Source: Moorella sp. E308F
GTDB lineage: Bacteria; Bacillota; DSM-521; Neomoorellales; Neomoorellaceae
Assembly: GCF_006538365.1 (NCBI RefSeq)
Contig: NZ_BJKN01000001.1
Location: 675,639-739,638, forward strand
Direction: 5' to 3'
Length of the DNA stretch: 64,000 bases
The translations under genes and the position numbers were made by a program. Positions 45,776-57,845 of this stretch are shown piece by piece. The notes under the pieces are model-generated. The model had not been told where the DNA came from, ran no database searches, and saw only the letters and a program-made list of their open reading frames with translations. Each line of letters starts with the position of its first letter. Positions within the stretch are counted from its first letter, which is position 1.

Positions 45776-46927
45776 ATGCATATTTCCTGTTCCCAACCCC
45801 AGCTTCTACAAGCCGTTCAAAAAGTTCACCGTGCTGTAGCCACGACTACTACTTTACCAGCCCTTACAGGTATTTTATTCCAGGCTGAAGAAAATATGCT
45901 AACGTTACAGGGAACTGATCTCGATTTAGGCATTATTTACAGTTTCCCGGTAGAAGTTTTAACCCCCGGCGAACTTCTGCTGCCGGCCCGCATTTTTACA
46001 GAAATGGTGCGGCGTTTACCACCTACTAACCTTTCATTACAGGCCCTGCCGGATAATACTGTAGAGATAACTTATATGCAGTCCAGGGTCCACTTAAACA
46101 GCTTTGATCCCAGCCAGTTTCCTTCCCTGCCAGACATTGAGGGCAATATTTCCTTGGAAGTTGATTTAAACATTATCAAAGATGCTGTCCGCAAGGTAAG
46201 TATAGCTACAAGCAGTGATGATTTGCGTAGTATCTTTAGTGGTATATTACTGGAAATAAAACCGGATGGGACACAATTTAACCTGGTAGCTACCGATACC
46301 CACCGCCTGGCCGTCTACCGAGGCCCTCTGGCTGGAGTTACCAGTAGCGAACCGGTAAACGCTCTTATTGGTAGCCGCTCCTTAAATGAGCTGGCCCGCC
46401 TGCTGCCAGGTGAAGAAGGTCAGGTACAGATAACTGTTGGCTCCAGCCAGATTTTTGCCCGCTATGAAAACTTAAAGATGTATGCGCGCCTGCTTGATGG
46501 CAAATTCCCCCATTACCGCCAGGTTATCCCTCAATCTTACGTTACCAAAGTAAAGGTGGCTACCAGGGATCTACTGGAAACAACAGAACGCGCTACCCTG
46601 CTGGCCAGGGATGAAATAAAATCCCGTTCCTATATCATCTTTTTGCAGGTTGATGAAACTTTAAAGATTACCAGCGAGGCTGCTGAAGTTGGCCACCTGG
46701 AGGAGGAACTGGCGGCCCAGATTGAAGGTGAGCCTTTAACCCTGGCCTTGAACGGCCGTTATTTACTGGAAACGCTGCGTATAATAGACACGGAAGAGGT
46801 TATCCTGGAGCTATCGGCACCTTTAAAACCGGTAGTTGTGAAACCGGATGGTGAAGATAATTATTTCTGCCTTATTCTGCCGGTAAGGATCAATACCACA
46901 CCGGAAAACAATTCGCCGGGTGTCTAA
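45776..46927 (+). CDS. dnaN: DNA polymerase III beta subunit (sliding clamp)
   Basis: A 383-residue clamp with the three beta-clamp domains (HISCSQPQLLQAVQKVHRAV, ATDTHRLAVYRG, and the hydrophobic pocket end CLILPVRI). It tethers replicative polymerase to DNA. Starts after GGAGG at 45776. Confidence 0.97.
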   Translation: MHISCSQPQLLQAVQKVHRAVATTTTLPALTGILFQAEENMLTLQGTDLDLGIIYSFPVEVLTPGELLLPARIFTEMVRRLPPTNLSLQALPDNTVEITYMQSRVHLNSFDPSQFPSLPDIEGNISLEVDLNIIKDAVRKVSIATSSDDLRSIFSGILLEIKPDGTQFNLVATDTHRLAVYRGPLAGVTSSEPVNALIGSRSLNELARLLPGEEGQVQITVGSSQIFARYENLKMYARLLDGKFPHYRQVIPQSYVTKVKVATRDLLETTERATLLARDEIKSRSYIIFLQVDETLKITSEAAEVGHLEEELAAQIEGEPLTLALNGRYLLETLRIIDTEEVILELSAPLKPVVVKPDGEDNYFCLILPVRINTTPENNSPGV

Positions 46928-46938
46928 AGGGGGTAATT

Positions 46939-47166
46939 ATGCCCAGTAAAAACGTACCTATTACTACTCCAACTATCCGGCTGGACCAGTTTTTAAAATG
47001 GGCTGGTATAGCAGCAACCGGCGGCCAGGCTAAAGCGATGATCGCCGGCGGCCTGGTACGGGTTAACGGGCAGGTTGAGAAACGCCGCAGCCATACTTTA
47101 GAGCCTGGCGATGAGGTGGAGGTCAAGGGTGCCAGCTTTAAGCTTACGGCAGCTCCAGTTGACTAA
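46939..47166 (+). CDS. yaaA: S4-domain RNA-binding protein YaaA
   Basis: A 75-residue S4 domain (RLDQFLKWAGIAATGGQAKAMIAGGLVRVNGQVEKRRSHTL). This conserved dnaN-recF spacer gene is implicated in ribosome assembly (RlbA). Overlaps recF by 38 nt. Confidence 0.9.
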   Translation: MPSKNVPITTPTIRLDQFLKWAGIAATGGQAKAMIAGGLVRVNGQVEKRRSHTLEPGDEVEVKGASFKLTAAPVD

Positions 47167-48220
47167 TTTTCGCTGTTACCGCGAGTTGACCTGGCACTGC
47201 CAGCCGGGCCTGAATATTATCCAGGGTCCAAATGGGGTCGGTAAGACCAATCTTTTGGAAGCTATTGGTTATTTAAGCTTTGCCCGCTCTTTACGCCAGC
47301 AGCAGGACCAGCACCTGGTAACCTGGGGAGAAAGCTCTTTTCAGATAAAAGGTTGCTGTAATTCCAGCCAGGAAAACGTGGAGCTTGCTATTATTTACCA
47401 GCACAATCACAAAGAGTTAACAATTAACGGTCAGAACCACCGCTTAGTTGATCTGCTAGGAATTTTGCCGGTTATATATTTTGGACCCGAGGACCTGCTC
47501 CTTTTAAAAGGTGCACCTGTCTACCGGCGCCAGTTCCTGGACCGGGAGATAAGCATCCTTGACCGGCTTTATTGCCATAACCTCCAGTCTTATCGCCGCC
47601 TCCTTTTACAGCGCAACCGTTTACTGCGGGAGATCAAGGCCGGCCGGGGAAAAGACCAGGATCTTGAACCCTGGAATATCCAGCTAGTATCTACCGGAGC
47701 GGCCATTATCCAGAGAAGACGGGCCTTTATCCAGTCCCTGGAACCACTGGCAGCAGCCATTTACCGGAGTATGGGTGCCAGGGAACAGCTAACCCTTATC
47801 TACCGGCCCAGCGTCGGCGATTATGATGACTGGCTGGCAAAAATAACTGCCGGACAGGAGAAGGAGATTCAGGCGGGCTTAAGCCTCTGGGGACCCCACC
47901 GGGACGATTTCTCTTTTTTTGTTGGTGATCATGAAGCGCGTTTCTTTGCTTCCCAGGGACAGCAGAGGTCGGCGGTACTGGCCCTTAAAATTGCTGAAGC
48001 CAGGATTTTTATGCAGGTCATAGGTAAGAGGCCCATTTTGCTTCTGGATGACGTTTTTTCCGAGCTGGACAGCAAACGCCAGCAGGCCCTGCTGGAACTC
48101 TTGGCCACCGCCGGCCAAATCTTTTTAACGACAACAGAGTTGACCAGACTGCCGGCCAGTCTCCTGGAGCAAGCCACCATCTGGCAATTATCAGGAGAAA
48201 GAAAGTTAGTGGCAGGATAA
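47129..48220 (+). CDS. recF: DNA replication and repair protein RecF
   Basis: A 363-residue SMC-like ATPase: LQLTNFRCYRELTW, Walker A GPNGVGKTNLLEAI, signature ASQGQQRSAVLALKIAEA and Walker B PILLLDDVFSELD. It loads RecA at gaps. GTG at 47129 is 6 nt after GGAGG; the ATG at 47111 is unsupported. Confidence 0.95.
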   Translation: MPALSLRQLQLTNFRCYRELTWHCQPGLNIIQGPNGVGKTNLLEAIGYLSFARSLRQQQDQHLVTWGESSFQIKGCCNSSQENVELAIIYQHNHKELTINGQNHRLVDLLGILPVIYFGPEDLLLLKGAPVYRRQFLDREISILDRLYCHNLQSYRRLLLQRNRLLREIKAGRGKDQDLEPWNIQLVSTGAAIIQRRRAFIQSLEPLAAAIYRSMGAREQLTLIYRPSVGDYDDWLAKITAGQEKEIQAGLSLWGPHRDDFSFFVGDHEARFFASQGQQRSAVLALKIAEARIFMQVIGKRPILLLDDVFSELDSKRQQALLELLATAGQIFLTTTELTRLPASLLEQATIWQLSGERKLVAG

Positions 48221-48257
48221 ATAAGACAATAATTTCTAAAAGGGAAGGAGGTTTTGT

Positions 48258-48512
48258 ATGTACCTGCACATAGGTAATGAGATGGATGTTCCATGTAAGG
48301 ACATTATCGTCATTCTTAACTTGAGCACAACCGGCCGGTCCACGGTTAACAGGGAATTTTTAAAGGCGGCCAAACTTCAAGATAAAGATCCCGCTTCCGG
48401 GGGTTATAAATCCTGCATTGTTACTGATAAAGACATATATTTTTCCAGCATTTCTTCCGGCACTCTGATGAAGAGAGCCAGCTCAATCTTTAGCAACCTG
48501 GAACAGGAATAA
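48258..48512 (+). CDS. remB: RemB/YaaB-type extracellular matrix regulator (DUF370)
   Basis: An 84-residue protein MYLHIGNEMDVPCKDIIVILNL, then FLKAAKL and SSISSGTLMKR, as in the YaaB/RemB family related to RemA. In Bacillus these regulate matrix genes. Typical recF-gyrB neighbour. GGAAGGAGG upstream. Confidence 0.88.
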   Translation: MYLHIGNEMDVPCKDIIVILNLSTTGRSTVNREFLKAAKLQDKDPASGGYKSCIVTDKDIYFSSISSGTLMKRASSIFSNLEQE

Positions 48513-48550
48513 AAACTCCGGCCGCGCCTCAGGACCTGCTTTACGCCTGC

Positions 48551-50516
<1,966 letters not shown>

Positions 50517-50522
50517 GGTGGA

Positions 50523-50543
50523 GGGGGTCTGACCCCCGTTTTT
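50523..50543 (+). terminator. Terminator between gyrB and gyrA
   Basis: GGGGG/CCCCC stem (loop TCTGA) then GTTTTTC, 7 bp after the gyrB stop. Confidence 0.65.
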
Positions 50544-50555
50544 CTTTACAACTGT

Positions 50556-50583
50556 TTGGCGTTAGCTTCCAGCAGGTTATATT
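50556..50583 (+). promoter_or_regulatory. Promoter of gyrA
   Basis: TTGGCG (50556-50561), 16-nt spacer, TATATT (50578-50583); with the terminator just upstream it suggests separate expression of gyrA. Confidence 0.5.
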
Positions 50584-50623
50584 TTAGGTAAAGGGTCACT
50601 TTTGAAAGAAGGTGGAAAATACT

Positions 50624-53044
50624 TTGGCCTTGCAAGAGGGCGGTAAAATTCTAGAAGTCAACCTGGAAGAGGAAATGAAGCGGTCCTACATTGACTACGC
50701 CATGAGCGTAATTGTGGGCCGCGCTTTGCCCGATGTCCGCGATGGCTTGAAACCCGTTCACCGGCGTATCCTTTATGCCATGTACGAAGAGGGATTAACG
50801 CCGGATAGGCCCCATAAAAAGTCGGCTGTCGTCGTAGGTACGGTGCTGGCTCGTTACCACCCCCACGGCGATGCCGCCGTCTATGAAACTATGGTCCGCC
50901 TGGCCCAGGATTTTGCCTGCCGCTATCCCCTGGTGGACGGCCACGGCAACTTTGGTTCCGTCGACGGCGACTCAGCGGCGGCCATGCGCTATACCGAAGC
51001 CCGGCTGGCGAAGATTGCCCTGGCCATGCTGGCCGATATTGATAAAGAGACCGTCGACTTTATCGATAACTATGACGGCAGCCTCAAGGAACCGGTGGTG
51101 CTCCCGGCGCGGATTCCCCAGCTTTTGGTCAACGGGTCGGCGGGGATTGCCGTGGGCATGGCAACCAACATCCCGCCCCATAACCTGGGAGAAGTCATCG
51201 ATGCCCTGGTATACCTTATTGACAATCCGGAGGCCGATCTCAAAGACCTGACCCGGATTATCAAAGGACCGGACTTTCCTACCGGGGGCCTGATTATCGG
51301 CCGGGAAGGAATTAGAAACGCCTACCGGACCGGACGGGGCAGTATCAAAATCCGGGCCAAGGCCCAGGTGGAGACCTTAAAAAGCGGCAAGAGCCAGATT
51401 GTGGTGACGGAAATCCCCTACCAGGTCAACAAGGCCCGCCTGGTGGAAACCATTGGCGAGCTGGTGCGGGAGAAAAAGATCGACGGCATTACTGATCTAC
51501 GGGACGAGTCCGACCGGACGGGGATGCGGATCGTCATCGAGCTGCGCCGGGACGTCCAGCCCAGGGTTATTCTTAACCAGCTCTATAAGCATACCCAGCT
51601 ACAGGAGAATTTCGGGGTCATTATGCTGGCCCTGGTGGACGGCCGGCCGCGGGTTCTCAATTTGCGGGAAATGCTGACTCTCTATCTGGATCACCAGAAG
51701 GAGGTAGTCACCCGCCGTACCCGCTACCTTCTGGCCCAGGCCGAAGCCCGGGCCCATATCGTTGCGGGCTTACGCATTGCCATTCAGTTTCTCGATGAAG
51801 TAATCAAGATTATCCGCCAGTCTCCCAATGAACCAGAAGCCTGCCGGGGCTTGATGGAGCGTTTTAATTTGAGCGACAGGCAGGCTAAAGCCATTGTCGA
51901 CATGCGTCTGGGTCGCCTTACGGCTCTGGAAAGAGAAAAACTGGAGGAAGAATGGCAGGAACTGCAAAAGCGCATTGCTTACCTGAAAGAAGTCCTGGAT
52001 AGCGAAGCCATGGTCTACGGCATAATTCGAGAGGAACTCCTGGAGTTTAAAAATAAATTTGCCGATCCACGTCGCACGCAGATTATGCTGGATGAAGAAA
52101 ACCTGGAGGTAGAAGACCTCATTGCCCGGGAAGATATCGTCGTCACCCTGTCCCATCGCGGTTATATCAAGCGCCAGCCGGTAGACACCTACCGCAGTCA
52201 GAAACGGGGCGGCCGCGGCATCCAGGCCATGGGTACCAGGGAAGAAGATTTTGTCGAGGATATCTTTGTAACTACCACCCATCATTACCTCCTTTTCTTT
52301 ACCAACCAGGGTCGTGTCTTCCGCCTGAGGGGACATGAAATCCCTGAAGCCAGTCGCCAGGCCCGGGGGACGCCGCTGGTTAATTTAATTTATCTAAACA
52401 AGGGAGAAACCATCACCGCCGTCATTCCCATCCGCGACCTGAATGAAGACGCTTACCTCTTTATGGCTACCAGGAAGGGTACGGTCAAGAAAACCTCCTT
52501 GGCCGAATACCACACTTCCCGCCGGGACGGCTTGATTGCCATAGGTTTGGATGCAGGTGATGAGCTCATCGGCGTCCTGCGTACGGAAGGCAATCACGAA
52601 GTTATCCTGGTGACACGCCAGGGCAAAGCCATTCGTTTTGCCGAAGATGAAGTACGGCCCATGGGCCGGACCGCCCACGGCGTGAAAGGCATCACTCTGG
52701 AGGACGGTGATGAGGTTGTCGGCCTGGTCCGGGTTAAAGAGGGGGCTGAGCTGGTTGTTGTTTCCGCCAATGGTTTTGGCAAAAGGACGCCCCTGGAGGA
52801 GTACCGTACCCAGAGCCGGGGCGGCAAGGGTATTATTACCATGAACGTTACCAGACGAACCGGTCCGGTGGCAGCTGTAGCCGTTGTTACCCAGGATGAC
52901 GAACTGATGCTGATCTCAGCCGACGGGATTCTCATCCGCCTGGGGGTGGAAGACATCTCCCGCCAGGGCCGCAATACCCAGGGAGTTACCCTGATGCGCC
53001 TGGAACATAATGACCGCGTGGTAGCCATGGCTCGTGTTCAATAA
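50624..53044 (+). CDS. gyrA: DNA gyrase subunit A
   Basis: An 806-residue GyrA: winged-helix with catalytic Tyr in [25 protein letters not shown], and a C-terminal beta-pinwheel with GyrA-box-like QSRGGKG. TTG at 50624 is 8 nt after AAGGTGG; the GTG at 50612 overlaps that site. It breaks and rejoins DNA during supercoiling. Confidence 0.96.
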   Translation: MALQEGGKILEVNLEEEMKRSYIDYAMSVIVGRALPDVRDGLKPVHRRILYAMYEEGLTPDRPHKKSAVVVGTVLARYHPHGDAAVYETMVRLAQDFACRYPLVDGHGNFGSVDGDSAAAMRYTEARLAKIALAMLADIDKETVDFIDNYDGSLKEPVVLPARIPQLLVNGSAGIAVGMATNIPPHNLGEVIDALVYLIDNPEADLKDLTRIIKGPDFPTGGLIIGREGIRNAYRTGRGSIKIRAKAQVETLKSGKSQIVVTEIPYQVNKARLVETIGELVREKKIDGITDLRDESDRTGMRIVIELRRDVQPRVILNQLYKHTQLQENFGVIMLALVDGRPRVLNLREMLTLYLDHQKEVVTRRTRYLLAQAEARAHIVAGLRIAIQFLDEVIKIIRQSPNEPEACRGLMERFNLSDRQAKAIVDMRLGRLTALEREKLEEEWQELQKRIAYLKEVLDSEAMVYGIIREELLEFKNKFADPRRTQIMLDEENLEVEDLIAREDIVVTLSHRGYIKRQPVDTYRSQKRGGRGIQAMGTREEDFVEDIFVTTTHHYLLFFTNQGRVFRLRGHEIPEASRQARGTPLVNLIYLNKGETITAVIPIRDLNEDAYLFMATRKGTVKKTSLAEYHTSRRDGLIAIGLDAGDELIGVLRTEGNHEVILVTRQGKAIRFAEDEVRPMGRTAHGVKGITLEDGDEVVGLVRVKEGAELVVVSANGFGKRTPLEEYRTQSRGGKGIITMNVTRRTGPVAAVAVVTQDDELMLISADGILIRLGVEDISRQGRNTQGVTLMRLEHNDRVVAMARVQ

Positions 53045-53087
53045 AATTTAAATTTCGCAGGAAAGATAAGGTTGTATTAAAAGGTTA

Positions 53088-53116
53088 TTGCTTCAGAAGG
53101 TACCCTGTAGTAGAAT
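53088..53116 (+). promoter_or_regulatory. Sigma-A-like promoter of pdxS-pdxT
   Basis: TTGCTT (53088-53093), 17 nt, TAGAAT (53111-53116). Confidence 0.55.
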
Positions 53117-53167
53117 GAAGCTGTGCAGCCAGAAAGGTCGAAGAGTGTAGCAATGGGGGGAAGAAAG

Positions 53168-54055
53168 ATGGCAGCAGAAAAGGGAACCTGGACGGTAAAG
53201 AAGGGCCTGGCGGAGATGTTGAAAGGCGGCGTCATCATGGACGTCACCACCCCAGAACAGGCTAAAATTGCCGAAGAGGCCGGGGCCTGCGCCGTGATGG
53301 CCCTGGAACGGGTGCCGGCCGACATCCGCGCTGCCGGCGGGGTGGCCCGCATGGCCGACCCTACGGTTATCTTACGGATTATGGACGCCGTAACCATCCC
53401 GGTGATGGCCAAGGCCAGGATCGGCCATTTCGTGGAGGCGCAGATTTTAGAAGCCCTGGGCGTTGACTATATCGATGAAAGCGAAGTTCTCACCCCGGCC
53501 GATGAAGAGTTCCATATCAATAAACATGAATTCAAAGTGCCCTTTGTCTGCGGCGCCCGCAATCTCGGCGAGGCTTTAAGGCGCATCGGCGAAGGGGCGG
53601 CCATGATCCGCACCAAGGGGGAGCCCGGTACCGGCAATGTCGTGGAAGCCGTTCGTCATATGCGCCGGGTCATGAGCGAGATCCGGCGGGTGCAGAACCT
53701 GCCCGATGAGGAATTGATGACCTTTGCCAAAGAAATTCAGGCTCCTTATGAACTGGTCAAGCAGGTGAAGGAACTGGGGCGCTTGCCGGTGGTCAACTTC
53801 GCCGCCGGCGGTATCGCCACCCCGGCGGATGCCGCGCTAATGATGCAGCTGGGCGCCGACGGCATCTTTGTCGGCTCCGGTATCTTTAAATCAAGCGACC
53901 CCATGAAGCGGGCACGGGCCATTGTAGCCGCCACCACCCACTTCCGGGAACCGGAAGTCCTGGCCGAGGTATCTAAAGACCTGGGCGAAGCCATGCCCGG
54001 GTTGGACATTGCCACCATCAGGCAGGAAGAACGCATGCAGGAACGCGGCTGGTAA
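53168..54055 (+). CDS. pdxS: Pyridoxal 5'-phosphate synthase lyase subunit PdxS
   Basis: A 295-residue TIM barrel ([72 protein letters not shown]). It makes PLP from ribose 5-phosphate, glyceraldehyde 3-phosphate and ammonia supplied by PdxT. ATG at 53168 follows GGGGGG; the length matches the family. Confidence 0.97.
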   Translation: MAAEKGTWTVKKGLAEMLKGGVIMDVTTPEQAKIAEEAGACAVMALERVPADIRAAGGVARMADPTVILRIMDAVTIPVMAKARIGHFVEAQILEALGVDYIDESEVLTPADEEFHINKHEFKVPFVCGARNLGEALRRIGEGAAMIRTKGEPGTGNVVEAVRHMRRVMSEIRRVQNLPDEELMTFAKEIQAPYELVKQVKELGRLPVVNFAAGGIATPADAALMMQLGADGIFVGSGIFKSSDPMKRARAIVAATTHFREPEVLAEVSKDLGEAMPGLDIATIRQEERMQERGW

Positions 54056-54073
54056 TAGCGAGGCGAGTTAAAA

Positions 54074-54640
54074 ATGAAAATTGGCGTACTGGCCATGCAG
54101 GGTGCCTTCCGGGAGCATATTGCCTCCCTGGCGGCCCTGGGTGTTGAGGGTGTAGAGATCCGGCGGGAAAGGCAGCTGGAAGATATTGACGGGCTGATCA
54201 TACCGGGCGGCGAGAGTACGACCATCGGCAAGCTAATGGTAGACTTCAACCTTCTGGAGCCCATCCGCGAACTGGCAGCGGCAGGGATGCCGCTCTTTGG
54301 CACCTGCGCCGGGATGGTGCTGCTGGCCAGGGATATAATCGGCAGCGACCAGCCCCGGCTGGGACTGATGCACGTGAGTGTCCAGCGCAATGCCTTTGGC
54401 CGCCAGGTGGACAGCTTTGAGGTCGACCTGGAGATCCCCGTCCTGGGAGAGGAACCCTTCCATGCCGTCTTTATCCGCGCTCCCTACCTGGAGAGGGTAG
54501 AACCCCCGGCGGAATCCCTGGCCACCTTTATGGGTAAGACCGTCATGGCCCGTCAGGGGAACCTCCTGGCGACGGCCTTTCACCCGGAATTAACTAATGA
54601 TTTGCGAATACACCGCTATTTCCTGGAGATGATAAAATAA
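54074..54640 (+). CDS. pdxT: Pyridoxal 5'-phosphate synthase glutaminase subunit PdxT
   Basis: A 188-residue class I glutaminase: GGESTTI, nucleophile Cys78 in FGTCAGMVLLA, and the His-Glu pair FHPEL near the C-terminus. It releases ammonia from glutamine for PdxS. 18 bp after pdxS; terminator follows. Confidence 0.97.
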   Translation: MKIGVLAMQGAFREHIASLAALGVEGVEIRRERQLEDIDGLIIPGGESTTIGKLMVDFNLLEPIRELAAAGMPLFGTCAGMVLLARDIIGSDQPRLGLMHVSVQRNAFGRQVDSFEVDLEIPVLGEEPFHAVFIRAPYLERVEPPAESLATFMGKTVMARQGNLLATAFHPELTNDLRIHRYFLEMIK

Positions 54641-54665
54641 AAGGGCTGGCGACAGCCCTTCTTTT
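54641..54665 (+). terminator. Terminator of pdxS-pdxT
   Basis: AAGGGCTG/CAGCCCTT with loop GCGA, then CTTTT. It ends only 6 bp before the start codon of the following gene. Confidence 0.8.
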
Positions 54666-54671
54666 AATATT

Positions 54672-55742
54672 ATGAAAGCAGGTCAACTTTTTGCCCGCAG
54701 CATAGATATCTTGAAAGCCTACCAGGCCTCGACGGGTGCCTTCCCGGCGGCCCCTGATTACCCGCCCTATAATTACGTCTGGCTGCGGGACGGGACCTTT
54801 ATCGCCCGCGCCCTAGACCTGGTGGGGGAAAGGGAAGCCGCCAAGGGGTTTTACCGCTTTGGCGCCCGCACTATCATCGCCCACAGCTACAAGGTAGAGC
54901 GGGCCCTGGCGGCTGTAACCCGGGGTCAGCCCATAGGAGATGCCAGCTGCCTCCATACCCGCTATACCCTCACCGGGGAAGAGGGCCGGGAGCCCTGGGG
55001 AAATTTCCAGCTGGACGGCTACGGCACCTTCCTCTGGGGCCTGGCCGCCCACCTGCAGGCCGGCGGCCCCTGGGAAGATATTTACCGCCGGGCCGTTGAC
55101 CTGGTGGTGCGCTACCTCACCGGCCTCTGGCAGCACCCCTGCCTGGACTGCTGGGAGGAATACGGTGACTACCGCCACCCCTCCACCCTGGCGGCCATAT
55201 ATGGCGGTTTGAAGGCCATTTTACCCTGGCTGGGAGATCGAAATGAAGTCATAGCAGTACTGGAACAGCTGCCCGACCGGGCCCGGGAAGAATTTGTCCG
55301 GGACGGCCACTGGGTCAAGTTTGCCGGGCAGGATGCCGTTGATGCCAACCTCCTCTGGCTGGGAGTGCCCTTCGGCCTCTGCAGCCTGAATGATCCCGTT
55401 TTCGCGGCGACGGTGGCCAGGATTGAAGCCGATCTCTGTACAGGCGGGGTGAAACGCTATTCTGCCGATACCTACTACGGCGGTGGCCAGTGGCTGCTCC
55501 TCACTGCCTGGCTGGCCTGGTACTACCGCCTGAAGGGAGAAGAAGTTCCTGCGCGGGAACTCCTGGACTGGGTGGAAGCCCGGGCCGATACCAACGGCTA
55601 CCTGCCGGAGCAGGTGCCGGAAAACCTTACCTCCGAGGAGCACTATCATTACTGGCTGGAGCGCTGGGGGCCCATCGCCAAACCCCTCCTGTGGTCCCAC
55701 GCCATGTATATCATTGCTATAAAGGGTATGACAATTGATTAA
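54672..55742 (+). CDS. Glycoside hydrolase family 15-like protein
   Basis: A 356-residue (alpha/alpha)6-type protein with YNYVWLRDGTFIARALDL, YGTFLWGLAAHL, CLDCWEEYGDYRHPSTLAAIYGG, DTYYGGGQWLLLTAWLAWYY and LPEQVPENLTSE, the order of glucoamylase/dextran-glucosidase motifs (GH15). Two Glu (WEEY, LPEQ) fit the general acid and base. No signal peptide, so it acts inside the cell, perhaps on storage glucan or trehalose-like sugar. The ATG comes just 6 bp after the pdxT terminator with no evident ribosome binding site. Confidence 0.75.
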   Translation: MKAGQLFARSIDILKAYQASTGAFPAAPDYPPYNYVWLRDGTFIARALDLVGEREAAKGFYRFGARTIIAHSYKVERALAAVTRGQPIGDASCLHTRYTLTGEEGREPWGNFQLDGYGTFLWGLAAHLQAGGPWEDIYRRAVDLVVRYLTGLWQHPCLDCWEEYGDYRHPSTLAAIYGGLKAILPWLGDRNEVIAVLEQLPDRAREEFVRDGHWVKFAGQDAVDANLLWLGVPFGLCSLNDPVFAATVARIEADLCTGGVKRYSADTYYGGGQWLLLTAWLAWYYRLKGEEVPARELLDWVEARADTNGYLPEQVPENLTSEEHYHYWLERWGPIAKPLLWSHAMYIIAIKGMTID

Positions 55743-55767
55743 GACGGCCGCTCGTGGCTGTCTTTTT
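55741..55767 (+). terminator. Terminator of the GH15-like gene
   Basis: AAGAC-GGCC/GGC-GTCTT hairpin with TTTTT, overlapping the stop codon. Confidence 0.75.
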
Positions 55768-55803
55768 AACTATTAAGTTACGGTTTTTTTCGTTAAAATG
55801 ATC

Positions 55804-55832
55804 TTGACATTAAAAATAAATGATCGTAAACT
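55804..55832 (+). promoter_or_regulatory. Promoter of the deoR-family gene
   Basis: Perfect TTGACA (55804-55809), 17 nt, TAAACT (55827-55832). AT-rich surroundings. Confidence 0.55.
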
Positions 55833-55877
55833 CTAAATAAAGAAAATGAAAATATATGAAAGGCATATAGGTAATAT

Positions 55878-56654
55878 ATGTTCGCAAGCGAACGCAAACA
55901 AAAGATAATAGAAATCTTGGAACAAACACCGGCGGTTAGAGTAGCGGAATTAAGCGATCTCTTTCAAGTTTCCGAGGTAACCATCCGCCGTGATCTCCAG
56001 GAATTAGAAGCGGCCGGCCTCCTGAAACGTACCCACGGCGGGGCCGTGAGCATTGCCACTGCTTCCTTTGAACCAACCCTGACAGAGAAAGAAGAAGAAC
56101 ACCTGGCAGAGAAAAAGGCCATTGCGCAGGCCGCCATAAATTTGATTGCCGATGGCGATACTATTTTACTGGATGCCGGTTCTACCACTCTGCAGCTGGC
56201 CCGCTTGCTGAAGGCGAATAAAAAACACCCCCTGACAGTGGTGACCAATGCTCTCAATGTAGCCTGGGAACTGGCCTTTATCGAAACCATTGATTTAATC
56301 CTTACGGGTGGTCACCTGCGCCACTCCACGCTATCATCCGTCGGTCCCATTGCTGACAACACCCTGCAGGGTTTATACGTCGATAAAGTTTTTCTGGCTA
56401 CAAATGGCCTGGATGTCGAGCGGGGCCTGACTACGCCCAATATCTACGAGGCGCAGACCAAACAGAAGATGGTCAAGGCTGGCCGTGAGGTTATTGTCCT
56501 GGCCGACCACAGCAAGTTCGGCCGTATCTCCCTGGGACTCATCTGCCCTGTTACCGCTGTTAATCGCGTCATTACCGATCCCGGTGCTCCTGTAGAGGAC
56601 TTGGAGCGCCTGAAGGAGCGCGGCGTGGAAGTAATCGTAGCCGGCGGAAACTGA
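55878..56654 (+). CDS. DeoR family sugar-PTS operon regulator (FruR-like)
   Basis: A 258-residue DeoR protein: HTH VRVAELSDLFQVSEVTIRRDLQELEAAGLLKRTHGGAV and a sugar-phosphate-sensing C-domain (DTILLDAGSTTLQLARLLKA, KVFLATNGLD, ADHSKFGR). It most likely represses the adjacent fructose genes and responds to fructose 1-phosphate. Its GC-rich composition matches the rest of the chromosome, unlike the PTS genes that follow. Confidence 0.88.
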   Translation: MFASERKQKIIEILEQTPAVRVAELSDLFQVSEVTIRRDLQELEAAGLLKRTHGGAVSIATASFEPTLTEKEEEHLAEKKAIAQAAINLIADGDTILLDAGSTTLQLARLLKANKKHPLTVVTNALNVAWELAFIETIDLILTGGHLRHSTLSSVGPIADNTLQGLYVDKVFLATNGLDVERGLTTPNIYEAQTKQKMVKAGREVIVLADHSKFGRISLGLICPVTAVNRVITDPGAPVEDLERLKERGVEVIVAGGN

Positions 56655-56674
56655 ACTGCCAGGAGGGAAGATTG

Positions 56675-56792
56675 TTGCCTGCACTAGTTGTCACCGTTAC
56701 CCTGAACCCTTCCCTGGACAAGGTGGCCGTAATAGAAGCATCATTTTGATACCGCCCAGACTAATCGTGGCAGGGTAGGAAGTAAAAAATAG
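56675..56792 (+). pseudogene. 5' remnant of a native fruK (1-phosphofructokinase)
   Basis: TTG at 56675 has AGGAGG 8 nt upstream. It opens a frame VVTVTLNPSLDKVAVIEASF, the start of a PfkB-family 1-phosphofructokinase, ending at TGA 56747-56749. One base over (from 56748) the protein continues DTAQTNRGRVG before a stop at 56790-56792, just before where PGGKGIN should follow. So it has a frameshift and is cut off after about 35 residues. It aligns with the start of the intact fruK 100 bp downstream (TITLNPAIDK...GKTNRAHV). The AT content rises right after it. Confidence 0.8.
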
Positions 56793-56874
56793 CAGTAAAT
56801 AAATTACAAAGGAATCAATATTGCCAAGTTTTAACATAAACTAAATTATCTTGGAGGGAAATAAGGGAAAGCAA

Positions 56875-57801
56875 ATGATAGCGACAATTACTTTAAATCC
56901 AGCCATTGATAAGTCAATATTTATTCAAAATTTTACCATTGGGAAGACGAATAGAGCCCACGTAGACAGGATTGATCCAGGAGGTAAAGGTATCAATGTA
57001 GCAAAAGTTTTAAAACAGCTGGGGTGCCAGGTAATTACTTCCGGTTTTCTGGCAGGCAACAATGGACGCTATATTTCTTCTTTCTTAACAGAACAAGGAA
57101 TAATGAATGATTTTATCGTCATCCCCGGCGAAACAAGGCAAAATCTAAAAATCATTGATCCAATTAAAAAGACCATAACCGAAATTAATGAGCCGGGGGC
57201 TGAGGTAGACGAGTGTTATTTAAAACAGTTGATGGATAAGGTTAAGGAATTGGCCTCCCAATGTCAAGTGATAGTTTTTTCCGGAAGCCTGCCCCCCGGT
57301 TTGCCGGACTATGCTTATAAAGAATTAATCCTCCTGGCAAAAGAGAAGGGAACACAGACAATTTTAGACACAGGAGGGATAGCTTTATGGCAGGGGCTTG
57401 CTGCATGTCCTACGTTAATTAAGCCTAACAAGTACGAAGTAGAAGAAGTTCTCCAGGTGAAGGTGAGTGAAGATAAGCTAGTAAATATTGCTGAACGACT
57501 GTTAGCTTCAGGTCCGGAGATAGTGGTCATTTCTCTTGGTGCTAGGGGTGCTCTTTTGGCATCAAGACAGCAAAAAATGCGGGCCTATCCACCGGTGGTA
57601 GAGGCAAACAGTACAGTAGGCGCAGGTGACGCGATGGTAGCAGTTTTTGCTTATGGCTTAGAAAGAGGCTTATCTTTAACTGATACTTTGCGGCTGGCCA
57701 CTGCCGTAAGCGCGGCCGCAGCTGCTGCCCATGGAAGCGAGGTGGGAGATATAGAGCTAGCTAAAAATATGCTACCCGAGGTAAAAATACAAGAAATCTA
57801 G
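56875..57801 (+). CDS. fruK: 1-phosphofructokinase
   Basis: A 308-residue PfkB-family kinase: TITLNPAIDKSIFI, DPGGKGINVAKVLKQLG, VFSGSLPPGLP and the catalytic NSTVGAGDAMVAVFAYGLERG. It phosphorylates fructose 1-phosphate from the PTS to fructose 1,6-bisphosphate. ATG at 56875 follows AAGGG. AT-richer than its neighbours, and starts the five-gene PTS cassette. Confidence 0.93.
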   Translation: MIATITLNPAIDKSIFIQNFTIGKTNRAHVDRIDPGGKGINVAKVLKQLGCQVITSGFLAGNNGRYISSFLTEQGIMNDFIVIPGETRQNLKIIDPIKKTITEINEPGAEVDECYLKQLMDKVKELASQCQVIVFSGSLPPGLPDYAYKELILLAKEKGTQTILDTGGIALWQGLAACPTLIKPNKYEVEEVLQVKVSEDKLVNIAERLLASGPEIVVISLGARGALLASRQQKMRAYPPVVEANSTVGAGDAMVAVFAYGLERGLSLTDTLRLATAVSAAAAAAHGSEVGDIELAKNMLPEVKIQEI

Positions 57802-57845
57802 AAAAAATGGTATCCTAAAAACAAGGAGGAAAGGAAGGGTAATTA

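Noticed and set aside
56747-56749. TGA in the fruK remnant as a selenocysteine codon (the organism has selABC)
   Set aside because: Reading through TGA meets a TAA a few codons later, while the adjacent frame restores the family sequence, so it is a frameshift and not recoding.
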